The notes below the pieces were generated by a model. That model was not told where the DNA came from. It searched no databases and worked only from the letters and a program-made list of their open reading frames with translations. Position numbers and translations under genes: made by a program. From the NCBI GenBank assembly GCA_016716835.1, contig JADJUW010000001.1:1756001-1820000 (forward strand): DNA of 64,000 nt, written 5' to 3'. Numbering within the stretch: position 1 is the stretch's first letter; every line of letters begins with the position of its first letter. Below, piece after piece: positions 50,737 to 59,972 of the stretch. This DNA is from Myxococcales bacterium (GTDB lineage Bacteria > Myxococcota_A > Polyangia > Haliangiales > Haliangiaceae).

Positions 50737-51320
50737 GGCGCTCTCCCTGCAACCGCGCCGCCATCTGCAGGCGCCGCCGCGGCGGGCACATCGAGGGCGT
50801 AGGCGGAAACTTCGATCTTAAGATCCACGTTGCCCTCATCCTTGAAATTTCGATTCATCGTGAGGTTGGTCACCGCCACCGTGCGATTGTCTTGTTCGAT
50901 GGTGCGCAGCAGATCGCGCGCCTGTGCGATCGTAAGGCCGCGCGGCTCGATGGTCATGGTGTGAATCACGACGCCATCGCGTCGGGTTTCAGGACGAGGG
51001 GTAAACGCCGGGATGGTGACACCGGTCTTTTGCGCGGCGTTGTCGAGATAACTCTCGAGCTTGACCGCGTCGGGCAAGAGCGTCGGCGCCGCGCTGGTAT
51101 CTTTAAGGCCGCCCTGCGCGCGCACCGATTGCATCGCCGCCAGGGCCCGGCGCATTTCCTGGTTTTTGCCATCCAAGGCGACGAGGCCATCGTACACCGC
51201 CAAGCCGAAGTACAAGACGAGGACGGCGACGGCCCCAAGGCCACCGAGCACCATGGTGCGGCGCTCGCGCGCTGACAGGCCTTCCCAATACGCTTCGAGT
51301 TTATTGCTTAGATTTGCCAT
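50733..51320 (-). CDS. gspM: Type II secretion system protein GspM
   Basis: 195 aa. One N-terminal membrane helix (MVLGGLGAVAVLVLYFGLAV) follows the short cytoplasmic YWEGLSARERR. The periplasmic part is mostly helical, then ferredoxin-like: VTIPAFTPRPETRRDGVVIH, GLTIAQARDLLRTIEQDNRT and VAVTNLTMNRNFKDEGNVDL. GspM binds GspL and GspC in the inner-membrane platform. Three nt after gspL. Length is normal. Confidence 0.88.
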   Translation of the reverse strand: MANLSNKLEAYWEGLSARERRTMVLGGLGAVAVLVLYFGLAVYDGLVALDGKNQEMRRALAAMQSVRAQGGLKDTSAAPTLLPDAVKLESYLDNAAQKTGVTIPAFTPRPETRRDGVVIHTMTIEPRGLTIAQARDLLRTIEQDNRTVAVTNLTMNRNFKDEGNVDLKIEVSAYALDVPAAAAPADGGAVAGRAP

Positions 51321-51323
51321 ACA

Positions 51324-52838
51324 TCACATGCACGTTTGTTTATAGGCGAGCTGAAAGGTCTTCTCGCCCTTGGGTCCGGTTTGCGTCTGGCCGCGTGAGG
51401 GTTCGGAAAAACAGCTAATCGCCTTCAGCGCGCTATCGATAAGATCAATCTCATCAGACGTCTTGGCACTGCCTCGCAGCGAGATCTTGTCGGCGGATAT
51501 TTCAAGCGAGGTCACGTCGAGCGTCACTTTGTCCTTGCCGGGCAATTTGTCGTTGATCTCGACGAAGATATCGTACGCCGTCATCTTGGGCACCGGGGAG
51601 ACCACTGCGGTCAGCGCCCCTCCAGCTTCATCCACGACGGTTTTTGCATCTTTGGCGCTGCCGAACAGCTCGATGCTTTCGCTTTTTACGCGCGCGCTGA
51701 GCGTGGCATACGCCTTGTTTTGCTTGTGGTACGCGGCCCAGCCAGCGGCCGCCGCAAATAACAAGATGGCGGCAGCGCTGGCTGCGAGCACCGACGCCTT
51801 GGCGCGCATGAACGACATGTCGCCCGCGATGGCCAGCACGCCTTGGCGTAAATCAAATGTTGGCTTGTCGCGACCGCGAGAGAGCGCCGCGGCAACGACC
51901 GTGATGTGATCGGCGGTCCCCGCGGGCGCCGCCGCGGTATCCATGATCTCCGCCAACCCGCCGACCGGCACGCCGAGATGCGCGCCGGCGACCTGCCCTA
52001 GCGCCCCCGCGGCCTGTCCCGAAAATACCGCCATGGTAGGCACCACGCCGAGCTTGTCGTGGCTTGCCTGAATGCTTTGCTGAACATCGCGCAGCCAAAG
52101 CGCGAGGCCCGCCTCGTCAAAGGCGGCCTGCGCCGCGCCTCCCGCGCCAGCCTGCCGCCAGCGCACGACGTCATCGGCGCCACGGCCGATGCTGCGCGCG
52201 AACAGCAATTTGCTGCCCGCTAACACCGCAACGTCCGTTCGATCGCTTTCTAGATGGATCAAGACTGCCGGGGCTGCCGTCTTGGGTCGTCCGGCCGCCA
52301 CCTCGGCGAGCGCGCCGAGCGGCGACAGCAAGGTGATGGCGGTGAAGCCACAGGCGTCGGCGAAATCGAGCCACCCGCGTGCGTCGCGGAGCGGAATGGC
52401 TTGCGCCAAAACGCGCGCGCCATCGTCGCCCGCGGCCGTCGCCCTGGGCAAGACATCGAATGAAAAAACTAGTTCATCTAGCTCGAGTGGCAACATGCCT
52501 TCGAGTTCGCCCCCTACCGCGGCGCTCATTTCCGCCCGGCGAAGCGGCGCAAACGGAAAGGTCAACAAGCGGGTGAAGACGTCGCGATCGGGGACCACGA
52601 ACGCGCCGGCGTGGCCGCGTAGGCCGAGCTCGGCAATCATCGCGGCCAGCACCGGCTTGGCTCTGGCCTGCAATTCGGCATCGGCATCGACGGTTGCGGC
52701 GGCGGCCGATGGTGGCGTGGGCAGGGGCAGGTCGCGTACCACCAGGCGTTCGACTTTTGCGCCGCGCAGTCCCTGCGTGCCTACCGCAATGCAGACGGCG
52801 CTTGAGGTGACTTCTACGGCAAAAACGATTTCGGACAT
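51324..52838 (-). CDS. gspL: Type II secretion system protein GspL
   Basis: 504 aa. The cytoplasmic actin-like/PilM-like domain spans residues 1-335 (MSEIVFAVEVTSSAVCIAVG, VPDRDVFTRLLTFPFAPLRR and AEMSAAVGGELEGMLPLELD, typical of GspL). A membrane helix follows (LAASAAAILLFAAAAGWAAY, about 347-366), then the periplasmic ferredoxin-like domain (DIFVEINDKLPGKDKVTLDV). GspL couples GspE ATPase to the pseudopilus. The family assignment rests on order and fold; sequence identity to E. coli GspL is low. Confidence 0.85.
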   Translation of the reverse strand: MSEIVFAVEVTSSAVCIAVGTQGLRGAKVERLVVRDLPLPTPPSAAAATVDADAELQARAKPVLAAMIAELGLRGHAGAFVVPDRDVFTRLLTFPFAPLRRAEMSAAVGGELEGMLPLELDELVFSFDVLPRATAAGDDGARVLAQAIPLRDARGWLDFADACGFTAITLLSPLGALAEVAAGRPKTAAPAVLIHLESDRTDVAVLAGSKLLFARSIGRGADDVVRWRQAGAGGAAQAAFDEAGLALWLRDVQQSIQASHDKLGVVPTMAVFSGQAAGALGQVAGAHLGVPVGGLAEIMDTAAAPAGTADHITVVAAALSRGRDKPTFDLRQGVLAIAGDMSFMRAKASVLAASAAAILLFAAAAGWAAYHKQNKAYATLSARVKSESIELFGSAKDAKTVVDEAGGALTAVVSPVPKMTAYDIFVEINDKLPGKDKVTLDVTSLEISADKISLRGSAKTSDEIDLIDSALKAISCFSEPSRGQTQTGPKGEKTFQLAYKQTCM

Positions 52839-52841
52839 AGG

Positions 52842-54260
52842 TTACTGCTCCAACAGGTAAACGTAGGCGCCATTGCCGGCCTCGGTGTTGCGACTGTTTT
52901 GCGGCACAAATTTAGTGTCCCACACCGCCGTGATCGTGCGTTTGATTGGGCCAAGAAATGCATCGGGCTGTTGCGCCGCGGCGACTTGCTTGGCCGCACG
53001 CTGCGGGTCCTGCCCGCTCGCCGTCGCCTTCTCCGCGGCATCTTGGCGCGCCGCCGCTTGTTCAATCGCCTCCGCTGGCGTTGGCTCGCGATAGCCGCGC
53101 AGGACGGTGCCGTACGCCGAAATGCGATAGACGCGTGTAGGGCCAGACACGGCGATCTGCCCGAGCTTGGTGAGGTCTAGCTCGATGCCAGCCTCGGGAA
53201 CAAAGCTAGGCGTTTGCGCCCCGCTCGGCGCGGCGGTGCCGTTTGCGCCCCCGCCGGCGTCGGCGAGGCCTCCCAGGGCATCCTTAGGGCTCTTCACCAG
53301 ATCGGCGAACTCCTGCACCGTAGCCGTAGAAACGCCAAATTCGCGCGCCTTGACGACAAACTGCGCGAGCGCGTAAAGGCGGATCGGATCGCGCAAGATT
53401 GGATCATCTTGGTTCTTGGCCGAGATGGTGATCAGCGTCCGAATCATTTCGGCCGAGAGCTGGCTGCGCAAATTAATCTTGCAGTCGCCGTAGACCGTAA
53501 ACAAATGGCCAAAAAGGGTCCAGAACCTGGCGTCGACTCCGCGCGCGAGGCGGATTTCGCCAATGGTGTCGAGATAGTTGTTCTTGGGCTCATAGGCATC
53601 GGGCAGGCTTTGGTAGCCATAGGATTCGGCATTGCCAGGTTGCGACCACTCGAAGCTATCTTTGTCGATATAGTCGAAGATGGCGTCGGTCTGGCGCTCG
53701 CGCGTTCGATTCCAGCCTTCGCCATCAGCGGCTTCAAATACCGGGTTGTACACGAGGTCGAAATATTGGCTTTGCAGCGCGGTGTAGATGGCCTTGGCGG
53801 CGTCGCGATTGCTGCCGGCGGCGCAGTTGACGTTGAGCTTGGTGTCTTCGGCGATGATGGTGGCGCCAAACGTGCCGTCGTCCGCGCCCAGGCCCTTGGC
53901 GTCGGCAAAGCCGATGGCGCCAATGCGCGTCGCTGGATCGCCGCCAAAAATGTCCATGAAGAGCCCCGCAAAATCGGTGATGCGGATGCCCATGTCGGAG
54001 AGTTCCTTGACGTTGTCAAAGCGGCCCTGCAGGCGGATGATGACGTCGCCGATATTGAGTGCCGAGCGCGCGAGGAAGCTGGCGCGCATTTGATCGCGAT
54101 AATTCGCGGCGCCGAGGCCATCGACGGTGGCGTTGGTGCGCACCTCGGTGACCATGGCGACGCCGAGCGCGATCACCGTGAGCACCGCGGGAATGGCAAA
54201 ACCTTGCTGCAGCGTGGTCGCGTGCTGGCTGCGCTGAGCAGGCGATAGCGGCGACCTCAT
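52842..54260 (-). CDS. gspK: Type II secretion minor pseudopilin GspK
   Basis: The ATG at 54260 overlaps the gspJ stop (ATGA) and gives 472 aa, much longer than other pseudopilins, as GspK always is. QQGFAIPAVLTVIALGVAMV is the prepilin signal without the usual Glu+5, also typical of GspK. The body carries the GspK calcium-binding/α-domain pattern (INCAAGSNRDAAKAIYTALQ, DGEGWNRTRERQTDAIFDYI, QSLPDAYEPKNNYLDTIGEI). It caps the pseudopilus tip. The C-terminal 90 residues are Ala/Gln-rich. Confidence 0.88.
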   Translation of the reverse strand: MRSPLSPAQRSQHATTLQQGFAIPAVLTVIALGVAMVTEVRTNATVDGLGAANYRDQMRASFLARSALNIGDVIIRLQGRFDNVKELSDMGIRITDFAGLFMDIFGGDPATRIGAIGFADAKGLGADDGTFGATIIAEDTKLNVNCAAGSNRDAAKAIYTALQSQYFDLVYNPVFEAADGEGWNRTRERQTDAIFDYIDKDSFEWSQPGNAESYGYQSLPDAYEPKNNYLDTIGEIRLARGVDARFWTLFGHLFTVYGDCKINLRSQLSAEMIRTLITISAKNQDDPILRDPIRLYALAQFVVKAREFGVSTATVQEFADLVKSPKDALGGLADAGGGANGTAAPSGAQTPSFVPEAGIELDLTKLGQIAVSGPTRVYRISAYGTVLRGYREPTPAEAIEQAAARQDAAEKATASGQDPQRAAKQVAAAQQPDAFLGPIKRTITAVWDTKFVPQNSRNTEAGNGAYVYLLEQ

Positions 54261-54961
54261 AGCCCCTTGACCATTTCTTGCATCAAGATGCGGGCCTGGG
54301 TCTGGAGCTTGACGACGTCGCCTTCGCGGTTTTTGTAAGACACGTCGATTTTTACCCGCGTCGGCAACTTGCCGCGCTCGGACTCCGCGGTTGAGTCCCA
54401 GCGATCGGTCCACTTTTGTTCGGCGGCGTTCCAAAACGAGAACTTAACTTCTTCGACGTCGGGCAACAGCACCTCCGCCACCCCGGGCAGTTCGCGCCAA
54501 TTCTTGTTGGCGAGGCGCCGGGTCTCGCGGCGCAGCCAGTTGGTCTTGCCGGCGTCGTTTGGATCGCGCGCGGCGCTATAAGAAATTAGCGTCTGCTCAG
54601 CCTCGTTGGCCTCGGGCGATGAGGGCGTGTGGCCCAAGGTCGAAAACCGAATCTCAGGCACCGTGCCGCTGCCGACCGCGACAAACATGGTGCGCCGATC
54701 GGTTAGCGTCTGGTCTTCATTAGACGACAAATATGCCGCCTCAAAATCCGCGACGACGCGCGCCATGGCGCTACGGATCTCTTGCGTGCGCTGTTCATAG
54801 CTCGAAAAGTAATCGGCATTTTGGCTGGTGCGCGTCAGAATGCCCCATGCCAGCCCCATCATGAGCACGAGCACGCCGATCGCCAGCATGAGCTCGAGCA
54901 AGGTCATGCCCGCTTCTGACACGCCGGCGTGCTGCCGTCTGCTTTTGGTGGAGGTGGTCAT
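54257..54961 (-). CDS. gspJ: Type II secretion minor pseudopilin GspJ
   Basis: 234 aa. Prepilin leader EAGMTLLELMLAIGVLVLMM with Glu+5. LAWGILTRTSQNADYFSSYE and TQEIRSAMARVVADFEAAYL continue the long α-helix. The later β-part (VEEVKFSFWNAAEQKWTDRW, VKIDVSYKNREGDVVKLQ) is the GspJ pattern. Overlaps both neighbours by 4 nt. It forms the tip complex with GspI and GspK. Confidence 0.92.
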   Translation of the reverse strand: MTTSTKSRRQHAGVSEAGMTLLELMLAIGVLVLMMGLAWGILTRTSQNADYFSSYEQRTQEIRSAMARVVADFEAAYLSSNEDQTLTDRRTMFVAVGSGTVPEIRFSTLGHTPSSPEANEAEQTLISYSAARDPNDAGKTNWLRRETRRLANKNWRELPGVAEVLLPDVEEVKFSFWNAAEQKWTDRWDSTAESERGKLPTRVKIDVSYKNREGDVVKLQTQARILMQEMVKGL

Positions 54962-55671
54962 AGCCGCCTCGGTGGGGCACGAGTGGTTGGCGTGGCGGGC
55001 TCGGCCGGCTCAGCTGGTGGCGTCGCGCCGAGCTCGCCGATCACTTTTTTCATCGCGGCCGCGTCGGTCATGAACAACACCACCGGCAGCGTGCGTTCGT
55101 CGTCGAGCACCTTAAAGGTCACGGTTAGCGTCACGCGGCGAATGGTCGCCTTGAGCACCTCTTGGAAGATCGTAAAGTTTTGCCCAACTAGCGCGCCGGT
55201 GGCGGCATCAGCCGCGCTGCCGCCGCCCATCAGCGACAGCAGGCTGCCGAGCTGCGATTCTTCAAACGCCGCCGCGGTTAGGCCGCCTTGGCCGCTGACG
55301 GCAGCCTCGGCCTGCGCATCATTAGCCGCCTTGACTTGCGTCTGCGCGTTGGCCTGCAGCGCCGAGAAGTCGGGCATTTCGACGGTCTCGATCTTGGCCA
55401 GCCATTTGATGTCTTCGTAGCCCTGCTCGCCAAAATCGCCCGAGAACTCCTGATCGGTTTCGCCAAACCCATCTTTTAAGATTTGCTCTTCGAGGTCGAG
55501 CATCTTGCCGCGCGCGAGATCTGTGGAAATCACCGTCATGCGCGATTCGAGCGAGGTATACATCGCGCCCGAGCTTTGGCTAACCACGGCGATCAGGCCG
55601 ATCGCCAAGATGCCAAGCGCAATGAGCACCTCGATGAGGGTGAAGCCTTGTTGGCGGGCCCCAGCCTTCAT
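54958..55671 (-). CDS. gspI: Type II secretion minor pseudopilin GspI
   Basis: 237 aa, longer than the usual 120-130 aa. The leader QQGFTLIEVLIALGILAIGL is canonical. The extra length is an inserted helical, Ala/Gln-rich region (FSALQANAQTQVKAANDAQA, EAAVSGQGGLTAAAFEESQL) before the C-terminal strand TIRRVTLTVTFKVLDDERTL. It probably forms the tip with GspJ and GspK. Overlaps by 4 nt with both neighbours. Confidence 0.87.
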   Translation of the reverse strand: MKAGARQQGFTLIEVLIALGILAIGLIAVVSQSSGAMYTSLESRMTVISTDLARGKMLDLEEQILKDGFGETDQEFSGDFGEQGYEDIKWLAKIETVEMPDFSALQANAQTQVKAANDAQAEAAVSGQGGLTAAAFEESQLGSLLSLMGGGSAADAATGALVGQNFTIFQEVLKATIRRVTLTVTFKVLDDERTLPVVLFMTDAAAMKKVIGELGATPPAEPAEPATPTTRAPPRRL

Positions 55672-56456
55672 TGCGGCTCCACCGTCTTGCCTTCGGCGTC
55701 GCGAAACAAGATGTCGTCGGGGCGGGCAATTGCCTCGTCCAAGATATCGACCTGGCCGGTGAAGCCATTGACGACCAGCGAAAACACCTGTTTGGCGTCA
55801 TCGCGCAGCGCAAGCTCGATGATTGCCTTGTCGGCGCCACCGATGGGATAAAAGCGAATACCTGCCAAGCCCTCGGTAAAGGCGTCGCGCCGCGAGCCGA
55901 GGTGAATGGTCGCCAACTTGACGCCGCGGTCGGCCGAGAGGCGCGCGCGCAAGCCCTCGGCGTTGCTCGATTTGCTGAGCCCCTGACCATCGGCCGGACG
56001 ACAGTTCAGCGCATCGGTCGAAAGGCCGGCAAGCGCCGCCGCGCGCGCCGCCGCCGAATATGCATCGGTCGGCTGCTGCCACTCGGGCGGCAGGCTACCG
56101 AGCTTTTGCATCGCCTCGCGCAGCAGCGTTGCCGACTGCTCATCACCTTCGCTCATCTCGGGCGCGCCGGTCTGGCAGACCTCGATCTGGTAGGCATTCT
56201 GCTCAAATGAAAATTGCAGGCGATGTACTTGCCCGCTCTGCGTCGCCATGAGCTGTGCCTGCTTGGCAAATTGGCGAATCAGGCGTGCGTCATCGGCGAG
56301 CGCCGATTTGCCGGTGTCGTAAAACACGCCAATGCCGACACTCATGATGAGGACCATCAGGCCAACCACCAATAGGATTTCAAGCAACGTCATGCCGCGC
56401 TGGCGCTGGTACGGCGCCAGATGCGGTGCAAACGAGGAAGAAGTTGCGGTGGCCAT
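55668..56456 (-). CDS. gspH: Type II secretion minor pseudopilin GspH
   Basis: 262 aa. The leader QRGMTLLEILLVVGLMVLIM has Glu+5; the 20-residue cytoplasmic N-terminus (MATATSSSFAPHLAPYQ) is long. The periplasmic part is β-rich with an inserted segment (SADRGVKLATIHLGSRRDAF, IRFYPIGGADKAIIELALRD). GspH links the tip to the GspG shaft. A pseudopilin of about 260 aa is long for GspH (usually about 170). 15 nt after gspG. Confidence 0.87.
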   Translation of the reverse strand: MATATSSSFAPHLAPYQRQRGMTLLEILLVVGLMVLIMSVGIGVFYDTGKSALADDARLIRQFAKQAQLMATQSGQVHRLQFSFEQNAYQIEVCQTGAPEMSEGDEQSATLLREAMQKLGSLPPEWQQPTDAYSAAARAAALAGLSTDALNCRPADGQGLSKSSNAEGLRARLSADRGVKLATIHLGSRRDAFTEGLAGIRFYPIGGADKAIIELALRDDAKQVFSLVVNGFTGQVDILDEAIARPDDILFRDAEGKTVEPQ

Positions 56457-56471
56457 GGCGAACTCGCGGAG

Positions 56472-56930
56472 CTATTGGGCTCCCTCGCCCCACGACTTAA
56501 TGTCGTCTTCGGTGTTCGGCTTGCCATCGGGCCCGTTGGAGGCCGCGCACATGCCCTTGCAACCCGAGGGGGCTGTTGGGCCACAATAGATTGCGAAGTC
56601 GGCACCCCACGGATCCTTCGCGTTGCTGCCGCCGCGATACGGCGCGAGGTCGTTGATTGACCCTGGACATTGTTTGCCTGGATTGGCGGCGCGCCACGCA
56701 AGATAGGTTTGGCCGGCGATGTCATCAACGGCGATCTTAGCAATGCCGCGCTGCGAGCTATCTTGGCTCGAAAACAAGCGCGGGCCGATGACCAGGCCCA
56801 TCACCAAGGCGATAAGCCCGACGACGATGAGGATTTCGATGAGCGTCATGCCCTGCTGGCGCGCCAGCGGTGATACCGCCTGCGCCGCAGATTGCTCGTT
56901 TAATTCGATGGTGTTGTTTTGCTCACTCAT
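56472..56930 (-). CDS. gspG: Type II secretion major pseudopilin GspG
   Basis: 152 aa. Leader RQQGMTLIEILIVVGLIALV with Glu+5; after cleavage the mature form starts with Met rather than Phe. The GspG calcium-loop region is recognisable (LAPYRGGSNAKDPWGADFAI, YCGPTAP) and ends with NTEDDIKSWGE. Four Cys in the C-terminal half may form disulfides. Strong AGGAGAAA ribosome-binding site upstream, as suits the most abundant pseudopilin. Confidence 0.94.
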   Translation of the reverse strand: MSEQNNTIELNEQSAAQAVSPLARQQGMTLIEILIVVGLIALVMGLVIGPRLFSSQDSSQRGIAKIAVDDIAGQTYLAWRAANPGKQCPGSINDLAPYRGGSNAKDPWGADFAIYCGPTAPSGCKGMCAASNGPDGKPNTEDDIKSWGEGAQ

Positions 56931-56934
56931 AACA

Positions 56935-56942
56935 TTTCTCCT
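56935..56942 (-). promoter_or_regulatory. Shine-Dalgarno of gspG
   Basis: Minus-strand AGGAGAAA, four bases before the ATG, is the strongest ribosome-binding site in the gsp operon, where most other genes use overlapping stop/start codons. Confidence 0.6.
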
Positions 56943-56949
56943 GTCGTTG

Positions 56950-58194
56950 CTATTTCTTGCCGCCGATTTGGCCGAGGTCCATCAGTGGCGTAAGGATTGA
57001 GATCACGATAAAGCCGACCATCATGCTCATCGCCACGATCATCAGCGGCTCGAGCATGGCGGTAAACTTGGTCAGTTGGCGATCGACCTCGCCTTCGTAG
57101 TTTTCGGCGACCTTCTGCAGCATCTCTTCGAGCTGGCCCGACTGCTCGCCGACCTCGATCATCTTGACCATGGTGCCGGGAAATTGCGCGCTGCGCCGCA
57201 GCGTGGTGGCGAGCGCATCGCCTTCGGTCACGGCTTGCTTGGCGACATCGATGGTGTCGCGCAGCACCATGTTGCTGAGCACTTGCTTGGAAATTTCAAG
57301 CCCACGCAGCATAGGCACGCCAGCACGCATCATGGTGGCCATGGTGCGCGAAAAACGCGCGGCGTTGATCTGCCGCGACAGCGACGACAGCTTGGGGAGT
57401 TTGAGCACAAAGGCATCGAATTTTTTGCGGCCTTCGGGCGACTTCACCCAGCGCGTAAACGCGTAGACCGCCACGCCCATGCCGATGAGGATGGGCAGCC
57501 AGTAGTGCTGCGCGGTATTAGACATCCACACGATGAGCTTGGTGTTCCACGGCAAGGTCTTGCCTTGGCTCTTGAGCTGAAATGTCAGCTGCGGCACGAC
57601 CTTGATCATCAAGATGCCGACGATCAAGATCGCGACGATCATCATGATCGTCGGATAGATCATCGCGCTCTGCACCTTGCTCTTAAGCTTAATCGAACTC
57701 TCCTCAAAGTCCGCCAGGCGCGATAAGACCTCATCCAAGTTGCCGGCGGTTTCCCCGGCGCGAACCATCGAAACCGATAGTTCGTTAAAGATTTTCGGAT
57801 GCTTGGCCATCGCATCGGCAAACGAGCGACCCTCGTTGACCATGGTGCGGATTTCGGCGAGCGGCGTCTTAAAGCGCAGGTTGTCGGCCTGCTCGACCTG
57901 AATTTGCAGCGCGGTGGCAAGCGAGATACCCGCGCGCAGCAAGATGCTCATGTTGCGGACAAACTCCGCGCGCTCGGCGGCGCTGACGCCACCAAAGATG
58001 CCGCCGAGGTCGACATCTTTGTTAAGCCCCTTGCCGGCGCCGGCGACGTGCGCGCCCTTGGACTCGCTGACGTCGGTGACGACGATGCCCTCTTTGCGCA
58101 TGAGTTGCCGCAATACCTTGGGCGTCTCCGCGTCGCGCGTGCCACTGACGGCCTTGCCGCCGGTAGCAACTCCTTTGTATGCAAAAACCGGCAT
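56950..58194 (-). CDS. gspF: Type II secretion inner-membrane platform protein GspF
   Basis: 414 aa. Two GspF domains (PVFAYKGVATGGKAVSGTRD, then AERAEFVRNMSILLRAGISL, and the second copy AARFSRTMATMMRAGVPMLR) plus three membrane segments (IYPTIMMIVAILIVGILMIK, YWLPILIGMGVAVYAFT, PLMIVAMSMMVGFIVISIL). The family's conserved E-G (VGEQSGQLEEML, RAGETAGNLDEVL) pairs occur in both halves. It forms the core around which pseudopilins are extracted. Confidence 0.95.
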   Translation of the reverse strand: MPVFAYKGVATGGKAVSGTRDAETPKVLRQLMRKEGIVVTDVSESKGAHVAGAGKGLNKDVDLGGIFGGVSAAERAEFVRNMSILLRAGISLATALQIQVEQADNLRFKTPLAEIRTMVNEGRSFADAMAKHPKIFNELSVSMVRAGETAGNLDEVLSRLADFEESSIKLKSKVQSAMIYPTIMMIVAILIVGILMIKVVPQLTFQLKSQGKTLPWNTKLIVWMSNTAQHYWLPILIGMGVAVYAFTRWVKSPEGRKKFDAFVLKLPKLSSLSRQINAARFSRTMATMMRAGVPMLRGLEISKQVLSNMVLRDTIDVAKQAVTEGDALATTLRRSAQFPGTMVKMIEVGEQSGQLEEMLQKVAENYEGEVDRQLTKFTAMLEPLMIVAMSMMVGFIVISILTPLMDLGQIGGKK

Positions 58195-58199
58195 TAGTT

Positions 58200-59972
58200 T
58201 TAGTCAGCCTCCGCCGTCGCAAGTAGGACTTCTTCGGGGGTGGTGAGGCCCATGGCGCATTTACGCGCGCCATCGAGCCGTAGCGACACCATGCCCGCGG
58301 CAATCGCCGCATTGCGAATCTTCGAGGCGTCAGATTTTTCCAAGGCCAGACGACGCACGGTCTCGTCGATCATGAGCAATTCGTAAATGCCGGTCCGGCC
58401 GCGGTAGCCAAGCCCCGAGCAGCTTGGACAGCCAACCGCGCGCAACATGGTGCCAGGCGCCATTTTACGTTGCCCCTTGACCTCGGCGAACTGATAGCCG
58501 CCGCGATAGAATTTGTCGGCATCCAGGCCAAGCTCGCGCAAGGCCTCAGCGCTAGGCTTAATCGCCTGGGCGCATTCGATGCACGGGCGCCGCACCAAGC
58601 GTTGAGCGAGAAGCCCAACGAGCGACGACGCAACCAAGAAGGGCTCAATGCCCATGTCGATGAGACGCGTGATGCCACCAGCGGCGTCATTGGTGTGAAT
58701 CGTCGAAAACACGAAGTGGCCGGTGAGCGACGCCGTGATCGCAATTTCAGCGGTTTCTTTGTCGCGAATTTCGCCGACCATGATGACGTCGGGATCGTGG
58801 CGCAAGAACGAGCGCAGCCCCGAGGCAAACGTAAGATCGATCTTGGTGTTTACCTGCGTCTGCGAGATGCCTTCGAGCTGGTACTCGACCGGATCCTCGA
58901 CCGTGAGAATGTTGGTATCCGGCGCGTTGATTTCGGACAAACACGCATACAGCGTGGTGGTTTTACCCGAACCGGTCGGGCCGGTGACGAGCAAGATGCC
59001 GTGCGGGCGCGTGATGATGGCGCGCATGTCGACCAAGATGTCGCTCGCCATGCCGACGTCGGCGAGGCCAAGCAGCACCGAGCTGCGATCGAGCAAACGA
59101 ATGGTGACCCGCTCGCCGGTGGCGGTGGGCACTGTCGCTACCCGCATGTCGACGTCTTTGCCGGCGATCTTGCGGCGAATGCGGCCATCTTGCGGCAGCC
59201 GCTTCTCGGCAATGTTGAGCCCTGACATGATCTTGACGCGCGCGATGATCGACGCCAAAAACTGCCGGCTGACGCGCTTGGATTCGCGCAGGTTGCCGTC
59301 GACGCGGTAGCGCACGACCACGTCTTTCTCGCCCGGCTCGATGTGGATGTCAGAGGCTCGGTCTTTGACCGCATGAAACATCAGCGAGTTGACCCAGCGA
59401 ATGATCGGCGCCTCGTCGTTGGCATCCAAGATGTCAACCAGCTCGTCGGCGTCGCCGGAAAATTCGTCGTCGCCTTCCTCGCCCTTTTTGTGCTCTAGAT
59501 CGGCCGATTGCTTTACCCGCGAGTAGGCGCGGTTGATGAGATCGACGATTTTCGACGGCACGCCAACGTAGGCATCGACATTGCCCTTGAGCAGTACTTG
59601 CACGTCGTCGATGGCTTCGATGGCGTACGGATCCGCCACCACCACCATGACGCGGCCGGTGGGCGCGCGCCCGAGCACTAAACACTGATGCTGCTTGGCA
59701 AAGCCAACCGGCACGCGCTCGAGCAGCTCCACCGGAATATCTTCAGGCTTTGGCAAGTCTTCCCAAAAGCCGAACGACGCCTGCTCGGCGAGCGCCGCGG
59801 CCAATTGCTCCTCAGAAACGGCGCGCTGCCTGGTTAGGATTTCGCCGAGGCGGCCGCCGTCGTCGATCTGCCGCTGCAGCGCTTTTTCAATCTGCTCATC
59901 GCTCACCACGCCGCGCTGACGCAGCAGCTCGCCGAGCCGCAAGCGCTTGATGAAAGACAAGGCGGCGCTCAT
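58200..59972 (-). CDS. gspE: Type II secretion ATPase GspE
   Basis: 590 aa. N1E/MshEN domain at the start (RLGELLRQRGVVSDEQIEKA). The ATPase core has Walker A GPTGSGKTTTLYACL, the Asp box, Walker B RHDPDVIMVGEIRDKETAEI and His box GHFVFSTIHTNDAA. The Cys4 zinc element (RRPCIECAQ and VGCPSCSGLGYRG) is intact. It powers pseudopilus growth. Overlaps gspD by 4 nt. Full length for the family. Confidence 0.96.
   Translation of the reverse strand: MSAALSFIKRLRLGELLRQRGVVSDEQIEKALQRQIDDGGRLGEILTRQRAVSEEQLAAALAEQASFGFWEDLPKPEDIPVELLERVPVGFAKQHQCLVLGRAPTGRVMVVVADPYAIEAIDDVQVLLKGNVDAYVGVPSKIVDLINRAYSRVKQSADLEHKKGEEGDDEFSGDADELVDILDANDEAPIIRWVNSLMFHAVKDRASDIHIEPGEKDVVVRYRVDGNLRESKRVSRQFLASIIARVKIMSGLNIAEKRLPQDGRIRRKIAGKDVDMRVATVPTATGERVTIRLLDRSSVLLGLADVGMASDILVDMRAIITRPHGILLVTGPTGSGKTTTLYACLSEINAPDTNILTVEDPVEYQLEGISQTQVNTKIDLTFASGLRSFLRHDPDVIMVGEIRDKETAEIAITASLTGHFVFSTIHTNDAAGGITRLIDMGIEPFLVASSLVGLLAQRLVRRPCIECAQAIKPSAEALRELGLDADKFYRGGYQFAEVKGQRKMAPGTMLRAVGCPSCSGLGYRGRTGIYELLMIDETVRRLALEKSDASKIRNAAIAAGMVSLRLDGARKCAMGLTTPEEVLLATAEAD

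Noticed and set aside
53214..54248. 344-aa plus-strand open frame opposite gspK
   Set aside because: Antisense shadow of the GspK gene, whose prepilin leader and body match the family; the shadow has no family pattern.
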